This document shows, in pieces, positions 1 through 5,414 of a stretch of DNA of 6,168 bases. Each line of letters begins with the position of its first letter. The stretch's first letter is position 1. Below the pieces are notes generated by a model, which saw nothing but the letters and a program-made list of their open reading frames with translations, had not been told where the DNA came from and searched no databases. The DNA comes from Auritidibacter sp. Marseille-P8566 (GTDB taxonomy: Bacteria > Bacteroidota > Bacteroidia > Flavobacteriales > Flavobacteriaceae), in assembly GCA_943325595.2 (NCBI GenBank), contig CALPQA020000127.1, positions 1 to 6,168 on the forward strand. The letters run 5' to 3'. The position numbers and the translations under genes are program-made.

Positions 1-189
1 AATTTCTTTTTTATGTTGCTCCATAAAACCTTTAAAAGCATCGTAAAAATCTTGGTTTTCGACTTCCATTTTTTCTTCTAAAGCCAAAGCAATATGGTCT
101 AGCATTTCCTGACGGATATCTACATAAATCACTTCGTTTTTAATTAAAAAAGTGTCTATAAATAGGATTTGTTCGGGTGTTAATTTCAT
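1..189 (-). CDS. PadR-linked protein of unknown function, N-terminal part only
   Basis: The leftward reading frame starts at ATG (187-189) and runs open to the window edge, giving 63 residues with no stop, so the C-terminal part is missing. It begins MKLTPEQILFIDTFLI and continues with an acidic amphipathic helical stretch containing IRQEMLDHIALALEEKME. There is no signal peptide or membrane segment in the visible part. The helical pattern with a conserved-looking E-x2-D-H resembles the HAAS-type N-terminal domain (formerly DUF1700) often encoded beside PadR repressors; this is an inference from pattern, not a confirmed match. Only two bases separate its ATG from the padR stop, so it is almost certainly co-transcribed and translationally coupled with padR, and is probably the main target of that regulator. 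I recognise the N-terminus as typical of flavobacterial proteins encoded next to padR, but its function is unknown. Confidence 0.75.
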   Translation of the reverse strand, partial: MKLTPEQILFIDTFLIKNEVIYVDIRQEMLDHIALALEEKMEVENQDFYDAFKGFMEQHKKEI

Positions 190-191
190 AA

Positions 192-527
192 TTAAAATTC
201 TAATTTTGGTTGAACTAAACTTTGCATATTTCTAATAAAATCCTCCAATTCCGCCAAACGATTTACGGTTTCTTTGGTTCCTGATTCGGTGAGTTTGTAA
301 TATTTTCTGAGGCGGTTGTCTACTTTTTCAACCTCAACATCAAGCAAACCTTCGGATTCTAATTTATGTAAAGCGGGATACAAAGCGCCTTCCGTAATTT
401 GAAGTTCTCCAAGCGTAATCGCTTTTACCTTTTGAGTGATTTCATAACCATACATTTTGCCGTTTTCCTCCAGCAATTTCATAATAATGGTGTTTAAACT
501 TCCTTTGTACAATTGTGAATTTTTCAT
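192..527 (-). CDS. PadR-family transcriptional regulator
   Basis: This is a small (111-residue) DNA-binding repressor of the PadR family, short subfamily with a winged helix-turn-helix and one C-terminal dimerisation helix. Visible landmarks are YGYEI (about residues 26-30), the recognition-helix block EGALYPALHKLESEGLL (46-62), the wing with RKYYKLT (74-80), and a final helix of about residues 82-105. I chose ATG at 525-527 because family members typically begin MKNSQLYKGSL. The frame stays open to a GTG at 546-548, but the seven extra codons lie mostly in a repeat-like segment and look unconserved. The next gene starts two bases after the stop, so the two form an operon. PadR repressors usually control their own operon and respond to small ligands; the inducer cannot be read from the sequence. 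TATACATAA words overlapping its promoter suggest autorepression. Confidence 0.93.
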   Translation of the reverse strand: MKNSQLYKGSLNTIIMKLLEENGKMYGYEITQKVKAITLGELQITEGALYPALHKLESEGLLDVEVEKVDNRLRKYYKLTESGTKETVNRLAELEDFIRNMQSLVQPKLEF

Positions 528-534
528 TTTTTTG

Positions 535-560
535 TTATTGTGAGACACGAAGCAATCTCA
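535..560. repeat. Fragment resembling a dispersed intergenic repeat
   Basis: The plus strand here reads TTATTGTGAG followed by ACACGAAGCAATCTCA. From memory it closely matches the dispersed bacterial repeat whose core reads ATTGCGAG, GAACGAA, GCAATCTC; by eye 22 of 26 positions agree. It contains two mutually exclusive inverted repeats: TGAGA (541-545) with TCTCA (556-560), and ATTG (537-540) with CAAT (553-556). It lies in the padR leader and ends eight bases before the padR ATG, so a hairpin could form in the padR mRNA. The consensus is recalled and was not checked against this genome. Confidence 0.45.
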
Positions 561-570
561 TTTTAAAAAG

Positions 571-578
571 CAAATATA
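571..578 (-). promoter_or_regulatory. Putative -7 element of the padR promoter
   Basis: The minus strand reads TATATTTG, an exact fit to the Bacteroidota -7 consensus TAnnTTTG, 43 bases upstream of the chosen padR ATG. No good -33 TTTG is present at the expected distance (the minus strand reads TGTA near 599-602), so the promoter may be weak. One TATACATAA word (575-583) overlaps the element, which fits repression by steric block. Confidence 0.55.
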
Positions 579-613
579 CATAAGTTTCTTATACATAATA
601 CATTTAGGTATAC
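575..613. promoter_or_regulatory. Candidate PadR operator cluster
   Basis: The word TATACATAA occurs twice, at 575-583 and 590-598, with a 15-bp period. A partial copy ATACAT (598-603) and the palindrome GTATAC (608-613) follow. An inverted repeat ATAAG-TTT-CTTAT (580-592) bridges the two full copies. PadR operators described elsewhere commonly have ATGT/ACAT half-sites, which agrees with the ACAT core. The cluster covers the padR -7 element and extends to about 20 bp before the -33 of the divergent reductase gene, so it could control one or both directions. Binding is inferred. Confidence 0.5.
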
Positions 614-633
614 AAAATTTCAAACGCATTCAC

Positions 634-664
634 TTTTAGAAACCTAATCCATTTAGTATCTTTG
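634..664 (+). promoter_or_regulatory. Putative promoter of the PaaE-like reductase gene
   Basis: TATCTTTG at 657-664 matches the Bacteroidota -7 consensus TAnnTTTG exactly. A TTTTA stretch at 634-638 sits 18-19 bp upstream as a degenerate -33. The start codon at 679 lies 14 bases past the -7 box, giving a very short leader of roughly ten bases, A-rich and without a strong Shine-Dalgarno sequence, as is common in this phylum. Confidence 0.65.
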
Positions 665-678
665 CAAAAAAGAAAACA

Positions 679-1731
679 ATGTCATCATTTTATAAATTGA
701 ATATTAAAGAGGTAAAACGCGAAACTAAAGACGCCGTTTCAATCCTTTTTAATGTTCCCGCAGAATTGCAATCCAACTACAAATTTGTTGCCGGACAGTA
801 CATCAACTTGAAATTAACCTTGGACGGAGAAGAAATTCGCCGCGCCTATTCTATTTGTTCTGCACCTGAAAGTGGCGAATTGAGAATTGCTGTAAAAGCT
901 GTGAAAAACGGTCTGTTCTCCCAATTTGCAAACGCAAAATTGAAAGCGGGCGACACACTAGAAGTTGGAAGCCCAGAAGGAAAATTCACGTTTGAACCAC
1001 AAGCAGATCGTCAAAGAAATTATGCGGCTTTTGTGGCTGGTAGTGGAATTACGCCTGTTTTATCTATCGCAAAAAGCGTTTTGACAGGCGAACCTAAAAG
1101 CACTTTTGTTTTGGTTTACGGAAATAAAACACCCGAAGAAACTATTTTTTACCAAGAATTACACGATTTGCAATCGCAATATGTAGGACGCTTTTTTGTG
1201 CATTATTCCTATACACAAGCGAAGGTTGAAAACGAACTTTTCGGTAGAGTTGAAAAATCGACTGTGAATTTTGTCTTGAATAACAAACATAAGGAATTGA
1301 CCTTTGAGAAATTCTATTTGTGCGGTCCCGAAGAAATGATCAATACAGTTTCGGCAGTTTTAAAAGAACATAACGTGCCCGAAAAAAATATAAAATTTGA
1401 ATTGTTTTCGACAACTTCAACTGAAAATAAAATTCAAGAATCGTTAGGCGGTCATTCTAAAATCACGGTTTTGGTTGACGACGAAGAAACGACTTTCGAA
1501 ATGTCGCAAAAACAAACTATTCTAGAAGCGGCATTGAAACAAGGCATTGATGCTCCCTATTCTTGCCAAGGCGGAATTTGCAGCAGTTGTTTGGCGAGAA
1601 TTACTTCGGGAACTGCAGAAATGAAGAAAAATGCTATTCTTACAGACAAAGAAATCGCTGATGGTTTGGTTTTGACATGCCAAGCGCATCCAACTTCCGA
1701 GACGATTTATGTAGATTATGATGATGTTTAA
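679..1731 (+). CDS. PaaE-like 2Fe-2S ferredoxin/NAD(P)H-flavin reductase
   Basis: This is a cytosolic electron-transfer enzyme of 350 residues, the usual length for PaaE-type reductases. It should pass electrons from NAD(P)H through FAD to a C-terminal plant-type 2Fe-2S cluster and then to a partner oxygenase or other acceptor. Domain order: an FAD-binding barrel (about 1-110) with RAYS at 55-58; an NAD(P)-binding domain (about 111-240) with GSGITP at 121-126 and LCGPEEM at 214-220; and a ferredoxin domain (about 260-350) whose cluster ligands are C296, C301, C304 and C334 (C-x4-C-x2-C-x29-C). All key residues are present. PaaE serves the phenylacetyl-CoA epoxidase PaaABCDE, but no paaABCD genes are next to it, so the physiological partner is unknown and the symbol is withheld. 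It has its own promoter, divergent from padR, and converges on the GT9 gene. Confidence 0.92.
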   Translation: MSSFYKLNIKEVKRETKDAVSILFNVPAELQSNYKFVAGQYINLKLTLDGEEIRRAYSICSAPESGELRIAVKAVKNGLFSQFANAKLKAGDTLEVGSPEGKFTFEPQADRQRNYAAFVAGSGITPVLSIAKSVLTGEPKSTFVLVYGNKTPEETIFYQELHDLQSQYVGRFFVHYSYTQAKVENELFGRVEKSTVNFVLNNKHKELTFEKFYLCGPEEMINTVSAVLKEHNVPEKNIKFELFSTTSTENKIQESLGGHSKITVLVDDEETTFEMSQKQTILEAALKQGIDAPYSCQGGICSSCLARITSGTAEMKKNAILTDKEIADGLVLTCQAHPTSETIYVDYDDV

Positions 1732-1780
1732 AAAAGTGTTTAGAATTCAGATTATTAGTAATCAATAGATTCAGTTTTAA

Positions 1781-1817
1781 TTGAAATTGATTTTTGAAAT
1801 TGATATTGATATTGCAA
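1781..1817. repeat. Short direct repeat in a convergent spacer
   Basis: In the 95-bp gap between the reductase and GT9 genes, TTGAAATTGAT occurs at 1781-1791 and again at 1794-1804, and runs on as ATTGATATTGATATTGC. The stretch is low in complexity and has no coding support. A rightward frame passing through it at 1781-1969 lies mostly antisense to the GT9 gene and is not a gene. The rest of the gap holds only a five-bp stem (1750-1754 with 1759-1763), too weak to call a terminator. Confidence 0.6.
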
Positions 1818-1826
1818 TTCTTATTG

Positions 1827-2858
1827 TCATTGAACTATTTTTTCAATTACTTGTTTTGGTAAAATCGTTCGCATTGCGTCTTCATATCCTTCCACTTTTT
1901 TATTTCCATAAACCGAAGTTGGGAGTTTTGGATATAAATTTCTATCAGAAACCAACGCGTTTTCCATAGGTTGATTGAATGCTGAAAATCCTAAAAACGG
2001 GTGGGTGGAGCCCCAAAGCGTGATGGTTTTTATGCCTAACATTGCAGCAATATGTGCATTTCCAGAATCCATAGTCAGCATTGTATCTAAATTACTAATC
2101 AGTTGGAGTTCTTGACTAAATTTTAGTTTTCCTGCTATTGAAACTACGTTTTCTTTGCCTTTTGAAAGCAAATTTAAAACTTCAATTTCTTTTTTTCCAC
2201 CGCCAAAAAGGAAGATTTTATTATTGTAATTTTTAGCCAATTCGTCAATTACTTCTTGTATTAAATCCTGTGGATATACTTTGGAATCGTGTTGAGCAAA
2301 AGGCGCAATCCCAATCCAATTTGAGGTTTTTTCACCCACAATCGCCACTGTTTCTGAATCCAAATTTTTCTTATCAGGAAAAGTAGGATTCGATAAATCC
2401 AATGAAAATCCAAGCGCCTGAAAAACTTTTGTATGTCTTTCAAAAACTGTTGGGAGTTGCCTGAAAATTTTATTTTCGGAACGAGTAACTTCTTTTTTTT
2501 CGGCTCTGCCTTTATCCGTTTTAGCTACTTTTTTTCCACTCAAGGCAAATAATACTCGGATTACTTTAGAACGCAAAACGTTATGCAAGTCGGCAAAGGC
2601 ATCAATATCTCGTTTTCTTAATTCTAGGAACAAACGAAATAATCCTAAAAAACCCTTGTGTTTGTCTTTTTTATCGAAAGCAAAAAAAGTAACATTTGGG
2701 ATTTCATCAAAAAAAGGCTTGAAGAACAGACTTGAAATTACGGTGATTTTTATGTCCGGGAACTGCAACACAAAAGCCCTTAAAATAGGAACCGTCATGG
2801 CGACATCTCCCATTGCAGAAAGTCTCATGACGGCTATATGTTTTATTTTTTTTGACAA
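1827..2858 (-). CDS. Family 9 glycosyltransferase, heptosyltransferase-like
   Basis: This predicted GT-B enzyme of 343 residues belongs to glycosyltransferase family 9, whose known members (WaaC, WaaF) add heptose from ADP-heptose to the LPS inner core at the cytoplasmic face. Visible motifs are RLSAMGD (12-18), where the Asp matches the catalytic residue of WaaC-type enzymes; GIAPFAQHDSKVYP (183-196) opening the nucleotide-sugar domain; LFGG (217-220); and MDSGNAHIAAMLG (263-275) followed by LWGSTHP (281-287). The start is TTG at 2856-2858. It is the only usable start after an in-frame TGA at 2868-2870, and the first ATG (2826-2828) would remove the conserved first beta-strand KHIAVMR. The gene begins 13 bases after DUF4254 and probably shares its transcript. 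Exact donor and acceptor sugars cannot be told from the sequence. Confidence 0.92.
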   Translation of the reverse strand: MSKKIKHIAVMRLSAMGDVAMTVPILRAFVLQFPDIKITVISSLFFKPFFDEIPNVTFFAFDKKDKHKGFLGLFRLFLELRKRDIDAFADLHNVLRSKVIRVLFALSGKKVAKTDKGRAEKKEVTRSENKIFRQLPTVFERHTKVFQALGFSLDLSNPTFPDKKNLDSETVAIVGEKTSNWIGIAPFAQHDSKVYPQDLIQEVIDELAKNYNNKIFLFGGGKKEIEVLNLLSKGKENVVSIAGKLKFSQELQLISNLDTMLTMDSGNAHIAAMLGIKTITLWGSTHPFLGFSAFNQPMENALVSDRNLYPKLPTSVYGNKKVEGYEDAMRTILPKQVIEKIVQ

Positions 2859-2871
2859 TTTAACTCGTCAA

Positions 2872-3477
2872 TTATTTTTTATTCTGATATAAAACTGGAT
2901 TCAAATCATCGTCATTGTACATTTTCATTTGTTTGTAAACTTTCATGAATTTCTCGCCACTTTCAATGTCATTTAATAAATCATCAATGGCAGAAGAAAG
3001 ATCGGTTCTTTGCTCTAAAAGGATGTTTAACTTTGCTTGACATTTATCACGATGATCCTGTGAAGCCCCTTCTCTAATGACTTCTTCATTCATATGATAA
3101 ATTTTTAATGCTAAAATCGATAATCTATCAAAGGCCCAAGCAGGACTTTCAGAATTGATTTTTGCCGATTCTTTAACATTAACATGACTGAATTTTTGTA
3201 GAAAATAACTGTCGATATATTCCACCATATCAGTACGTTCTTGATTTGAAGCATCGATTCTTCTTTTCAAAGTTAGCGCTGCAACAGGATCAATATTTGG
3301 GTCACGGATGATGTCCTCAAAATGCCATTGCACCGTGTCAATCCAATTTTTATGATACAACAAATGCTCAAATTTATCTTTCGGAAAAGGATTGTTAATC
3401 GGTTGGTCTACATTATCAAAAAGATGATAATCTTGAATACTTTGTTCAAATACGGAATAAGCTAATTTTGAAAACAT
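2872..3477 (-). CDS. DUF4254 domain protein, partner of the GT9 gene
   Basis: This is a soluble, mostly helical protein of 201 residues, with no signal peptide or membrane segment, which I recognise as the DUF4254 family of Bacteroidota. Its function is unknown. Conserved-looking blocks are HKNWIDTVQWHFED (42-55), the highly polar RRIDASNQERTDMVE (72-86), SPAWAFDRLSILALKIYHM (111-129), and a C-terminal helical stretch (about 140-188) that could form a coiled coil. The start is ATG at 3475-3477, about 20 bases after a good -7 box. It is the first gene of a unit with the glycosyltransferase (13-base gap). Homologues are, to my knowledge, often next to GT9 genes, which suggests a role in LPS or glycan assembly; this is inferred from context. 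It diverges from upp. Confidence 0.88.
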   Translation of the reverse strand: MFSKLAYSVFEQSIQDYHLFDNVDQPINNPFPKDKFEHLLYHKNWIDTVQWHFEDIIRDPNIDPVAALTLKRRIDASNQERTDMVEYIDSYFLQKFSHVNVKESAKINSESPAWAFDRLSILALKIYHMNEEVIREGASQDHRDKCQAKLNILLEQRTDLSSAIDDLLNDIESGEKFMKVYKQMKMYNDDDLNPVLYQNKK

Positions 3478-3496
3478 ATCTTTACATATTAAAAAG

Positions 3497-3528
3497 CAAA
3501 GATACTTTTTATACTTTTAACGCTGAAA
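3497..3528 (-). promoter_or_regulatory. Putative promoter of the DUF4254-GT9 unit
   Basis: The minus strand reads TATCTTTG at 3497-3504, an exact TAnnTTTG -7 box. A TTTC at 3525-3528 lies 20 bp upstream as a near -33 TTTG. The ATG at 3477 is 19 bases past the -7 box, so the leader is only about a dozen bases. Confidence 0.6.
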
Positions 3529-3544
3529 CTTTAAACTTAAACTT
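3512..3544 (+). promoter_or_regulatory. Weak upp promoter candidate with AAACTT repeats
   Basis: TACTTTTA (3512-3519) matches the -7 consensus except for the last base and has no clear -33. Just downstream, AAACTT is repeated three times (3526-3531, 3533-3538, 3539-3544) in the presumed leader before the ATG at 3558. The region overlaps the DUF4254 promoter on the other strand, so the two genes may compete for polymerase. No PyrR-type attenuator hairpin or strong Shine-Dalgarno sequence is visible. Confidence 0.3.
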
Positions 3545-3557
3545 TATACCTATTTTT

Positions 3558-4211
3558 ATGAAAATTCATCATTTATCAGAAAAAAACAGTGTGCTGAATC
3601 ATTTTCTTGGGCAAATTAGGGATATAAATGTTCACAACGACCGAATGCGCTTCAGAAGAAATATTGAGCGTATTGGCGAAATTATGGCGTATGAATTGAG
3701 TAAAGAACTGCATTATAAAAAAAGTGCTATTCAAACGCCTCTTGGAATAAAAAACACTGTAGAAATTAGTGAGAATCTGGTTTTGTGTTCAATTTTGAGA
3801 GCAGGATTGACATTGCACAATGGATTTTTAAATTATTTTGATGCTGCCGAAAACGGTTTCATATCTGCTTACAGACACCACCCGAACAACGATGCCTATT
3901 TTGATATTTTGGTCGAATACCAAGCAGTTGCTGACATTAATAACGCCAATTTAATTTTGATAGATCCGATGCTTGCCACAGGACAATCCATTGTTGCTGT
4001 TTTTAACAAATTAATGGAACGCGGAACACCAAAAGAAATTCACATTGCAGTCGTTATTGCAGCGCCAGAAGGAATTGCGCATCTTGAAGCGCTATTGCCA
4101 GACTATTGCCACCTTTGGATTGCTTCCATTGACGAAAAACTTAACGACAATAACTACATCGTTCCTGGGCTTGGAGATGCGGGGGATTTGGCTTTTGGAA
4201 ATAAATTATAA
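3558..4211 (+). CDS. upp: Uracil phosphoribosyltransferase
   Basis: This cytosolic pyrimidine-salvage enzyme converts uracil and PRPP to UMP and diphosphate. From ATG 3558 it has 217 residues, normal for the family. Visible motifs are FRRNIERIGEIMAYEL (32-47), SILRAGL (78-84), the PRPP-binding loop IDPMLATGQS (135-144), and the uracil-binding C-terminal segment YIVPGLGDAGDLAFG (200-214). All are intact. The frame is open upstream to an ATG at 3468, but the extra 30 residues are low-complexity, overlap the DUF4254 start and its promoter, and are absent from typical homologues, which begin MKIH-LSE. Its last codons overlap the end of the convergent DUF6427 gene by six bases. Flavobacterial UPRTs like this differ somewhat in sequence from the E. 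coli enzyme, but the assignment is firm. Confidence 0.95.
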   Translation: MKIHHLSEKNSVLNHFLGQIRDINVHNDRMRFRRNIERIGEIMAYELSKELHYKKSAIQTPLGIKNTVEISENLVLCSILRAGLTLHNGFLNYFDAAENGFISAYRHHPNNDAYFDILVEYQAVADINNANLILIDPMLATGQSIVAVFNKLMERGTPKEIHIAVVIAAPEGIAHLEALLPDYCHLWIASIDEKLNDNNYIVPGLGDAGDLAFGNKL

Positions 4212-5135
4212 TTGAGAGAAAAACGCAAATAAGCTAGACAAAATAATAATTGAAACTGAAATTTCTCTTTTTAATTTAGACTGTGGCGTTTCGGTGAAAA
4301 GTGTAATCATGAAAGCCAATGGTGCAAAAGTGAAAATTAAAATGTCGTTGCTTTTGTTTGGAGAAACTAAAAAAACAGCAATTCCAATAAAAAAAGCAGC
4401 AATGATTTTTTTGTAAGAAGAATGAAGAATAATAGGTCTATTCGAAATTGTTATTACTGTGTAGGCTAAAAAATAGAGTGAAATTGTTCCAAACAATGAT
4501 AGCGCAAAATTTTGATAATTATTCGAAAAATACGTGATTTCAAAATTGCTCGAAGCGTTTGCAATTAGATTGGGTAGTATCTCTTTATCGAAAACTAAGT
4601 CTACAAAAACAAAAATCACAATTGCGATAAAAAAAGCGATAAACGGCAAAAACCAAGTTCGATAATCTCTAGCCGTGTGAAAAAGAATCGCGATAAAAAC
4701 CAAAATTATAAATAAAATACTCCAAAAATGAAAAATAGAAGCCACAAAAACCCATAAAGAGGCGTCAAATATTTTTTCTTTAGTGAATTTTGGTGATTGC
4801 AAAGAAATGAGCCTTCTGAGTGCTAAGAGGATGAAAAAATTAGAAACAATTAGGTCTGAATTGTTCAAAACAGAAGGAAAGAAAAGAAGGGTTAGCAAGT
4901 AAAATAAAATCATGAAAGCACTGTCTTTACTCAATCCGTTCTTTTTTATGATAAAATTTGCTGTGAAAAAAGAAGCTAAAATAGCAACAATAATTATTGC
5001 TTTTTTGACGATAAAACCTAGCGAAAAAGTAGTTCCAACTTGGTGAAATTGGTACACACCAAAGAAAAACAGTAGCATTAAAAAAATAAATGCAAAATTT
5101 ATTGGTGTAGATTTCTTAAAAAGACTTGTTATCAT
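4206..5135 (-). CDS. Polytopic membrane protein, DUF6427 family
   Basis: This is an integral inner-membrane protein of 309 residues, very rich in Phe, Ile and Leu, with roughly eight to ten predicted membrane segments (for example about 12-28, 42-63, 74-89, 125-152, 161-183, 209-231, 243-258, 263-280 and 291-307). There is no cleavable signal peptide and no recognisable catalytic motif; short basic stretches such as LRRLI (106-110) and KSTPINF near the N-terminus stand out. I recognise it as the flavobacterial DUF6427 family, function unknown. The start is ATG 5133-5135, next to the DUF6341 promoter of the opposite strand. The stop is shared, base for base, with the upp stop in a TTATAA palindrome (4206-4211). 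Its position between upp and purD is one I recall from Flavobacterium genomes. A transport or envelope role is possible but unsupported by motifs. Confidence 0.85.
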   Translation of the reverse strand: MITSLFKKSTPINFAFIFLMLLFFFGVYQFHQVGTTFSLGFIVKKAIIIVAILASFFTANFIIKKNGLSKDSAFMILFYLLTLLFFPSVLNNSDLIVSNFFILLALRRLISLQSPKFTKEKIFDASLWVFVASIFHFWSILFIILVFIAILFHTARDYRTWFLPFIAFFIAIVIFVFVDLVFDKEILPNLIANASSNFEITYFSNNYQNFALSLFGTISLYFLAYTVITISNRPIILHSSYKKIIAAFFIGIAVFLVSPNKSNDILIFTFAPLAFMITLFTETPQSKLKREISVSIIILSSLFAFFSQL

Positions 5136-5155
5136 AAGGATATTTTATACTTTTG
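5125..5155 (+). promoter_or_regulatory. Putative promoter of the DUF6341 gene
   Basis: TACTTTTG at 5148-5155 is an exact TAnnTTTG -7 box. CTTG at 5125-5128, one base from the TTTG consensus, lies 19 bp upstream as the -33. The -33 box and part of the spacer fall inside the first codons of the divergent DUF6427 gene, so expression in the two directions may interfere. The start codon at 5184 is 28 bases past the -7 box. Confidence 0.6.
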
Positions 5156-5183
5156 TAAATGTAAATATAATACTTGTACAAAG

Positions 5184-5414
5184 ATGAAAGCATTTTTTGA
5201 AGGAATACAATGGTTGTTTGAAAACATTTTTTTCATTCCACAGAATTTTTTAAGAAAATTAGAGTTACAACATTGGTTTGCTGCCAATACTGTAAACTGG
5301 ATTTTCGTGATCATTTGTGCTTCTGCAATGGTTTATTGGATTAAACAATTGAAATTACACAAAGACAATAATGACGAATATCAAGATACAACGGCACATT
5401 CTTTCTTTAAATAA
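5184..5414 (+). CDS. Small single-pass membrane protein, DUF6341 family
   Basis: This small protein of 76 residues has an N-terminal amphipathic aromatic helix (about 1-28, starting MKAFFEGIQWLFENIFF), a single hydrophobic membrane segment (about 36-54, with NWIFVIICASAMVYW), and a polar, acidic tail ending TTAHSFFK. I recognise it as the flavobacterial DUF6341 family; function unknown. The conserved-looking tail and the exact Bacteroidota promoter upstream argue that it is a real gene despite its size. It is divergent from DUF6427 and convergent with purD, with only ten bases between the stops. The two neighbouring membrane proteins could act together, but nothing in the sequence proves this. 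It has no catalytic motif and should not inherit the annotation of the nearby upp. Confidence 0.85.
   Translation: MKAFFEGIQWLFENIFFIPQNFLRKLELQHWFAANTVNWIFVIICASAMVYWIKQLKLHKDNNDEYQDTTAHSFFK

Noticed and set aside
528..548. N-terminal extension of padR to GTG 546-548
   Set aside because: The seven codons are read mostly from the repeat-like segment and leader; family members start at MKNSQLYKG.
535..561. An eight-codon leftward mini-frame (MRLLRVSQ) ending seven bases before the padR ATG, possibly a leader peptide
   Set aside because: It coincides with the dispersed-repeat-like segment and shows no run of regulatory codons; chance is the simpler reading.
1750..1763. Hairpin GATTA-TTAG-TAATC as a terminator for the reductase gene
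   Set aside because: Only five A-T-rich base pairs and no following T run; expected by chance in such sequence.
1781..1969. A 62-codon rightward frame after the reductase gene
   Set aside because: It starts in a low-complexity repeat and its larger part is antisense to the conserved GT9 C-terminus; no family resemblance.
2261..2443. A 60-codon leftward frame
   Set aside because: Lies wholly inside the GT9 gene in another frame of the same strand; composition is that of a shadow frame.
2656..2892. A 78-codon rightward frame
   Set aside because: Antisense to the conserved N-terminal half of the GT9 gene and the end of DUF4254; no promoter or family resemblance.
3468..3557. N-terminal extension of upp to ATG 3468
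   Set aside because: It would cross the DUF4254 start and its promoter; the 30 residues are low-complexity and not part of known UPRTs, which begin at the ATG at 3558.
5132..5314. A 60-codon leftward frame
   Set aside because: Antisense to the DUF6341 gene, and its end overlaps the DUF6427 start in another frame; DUF6341 is the recognised family on this stretch.
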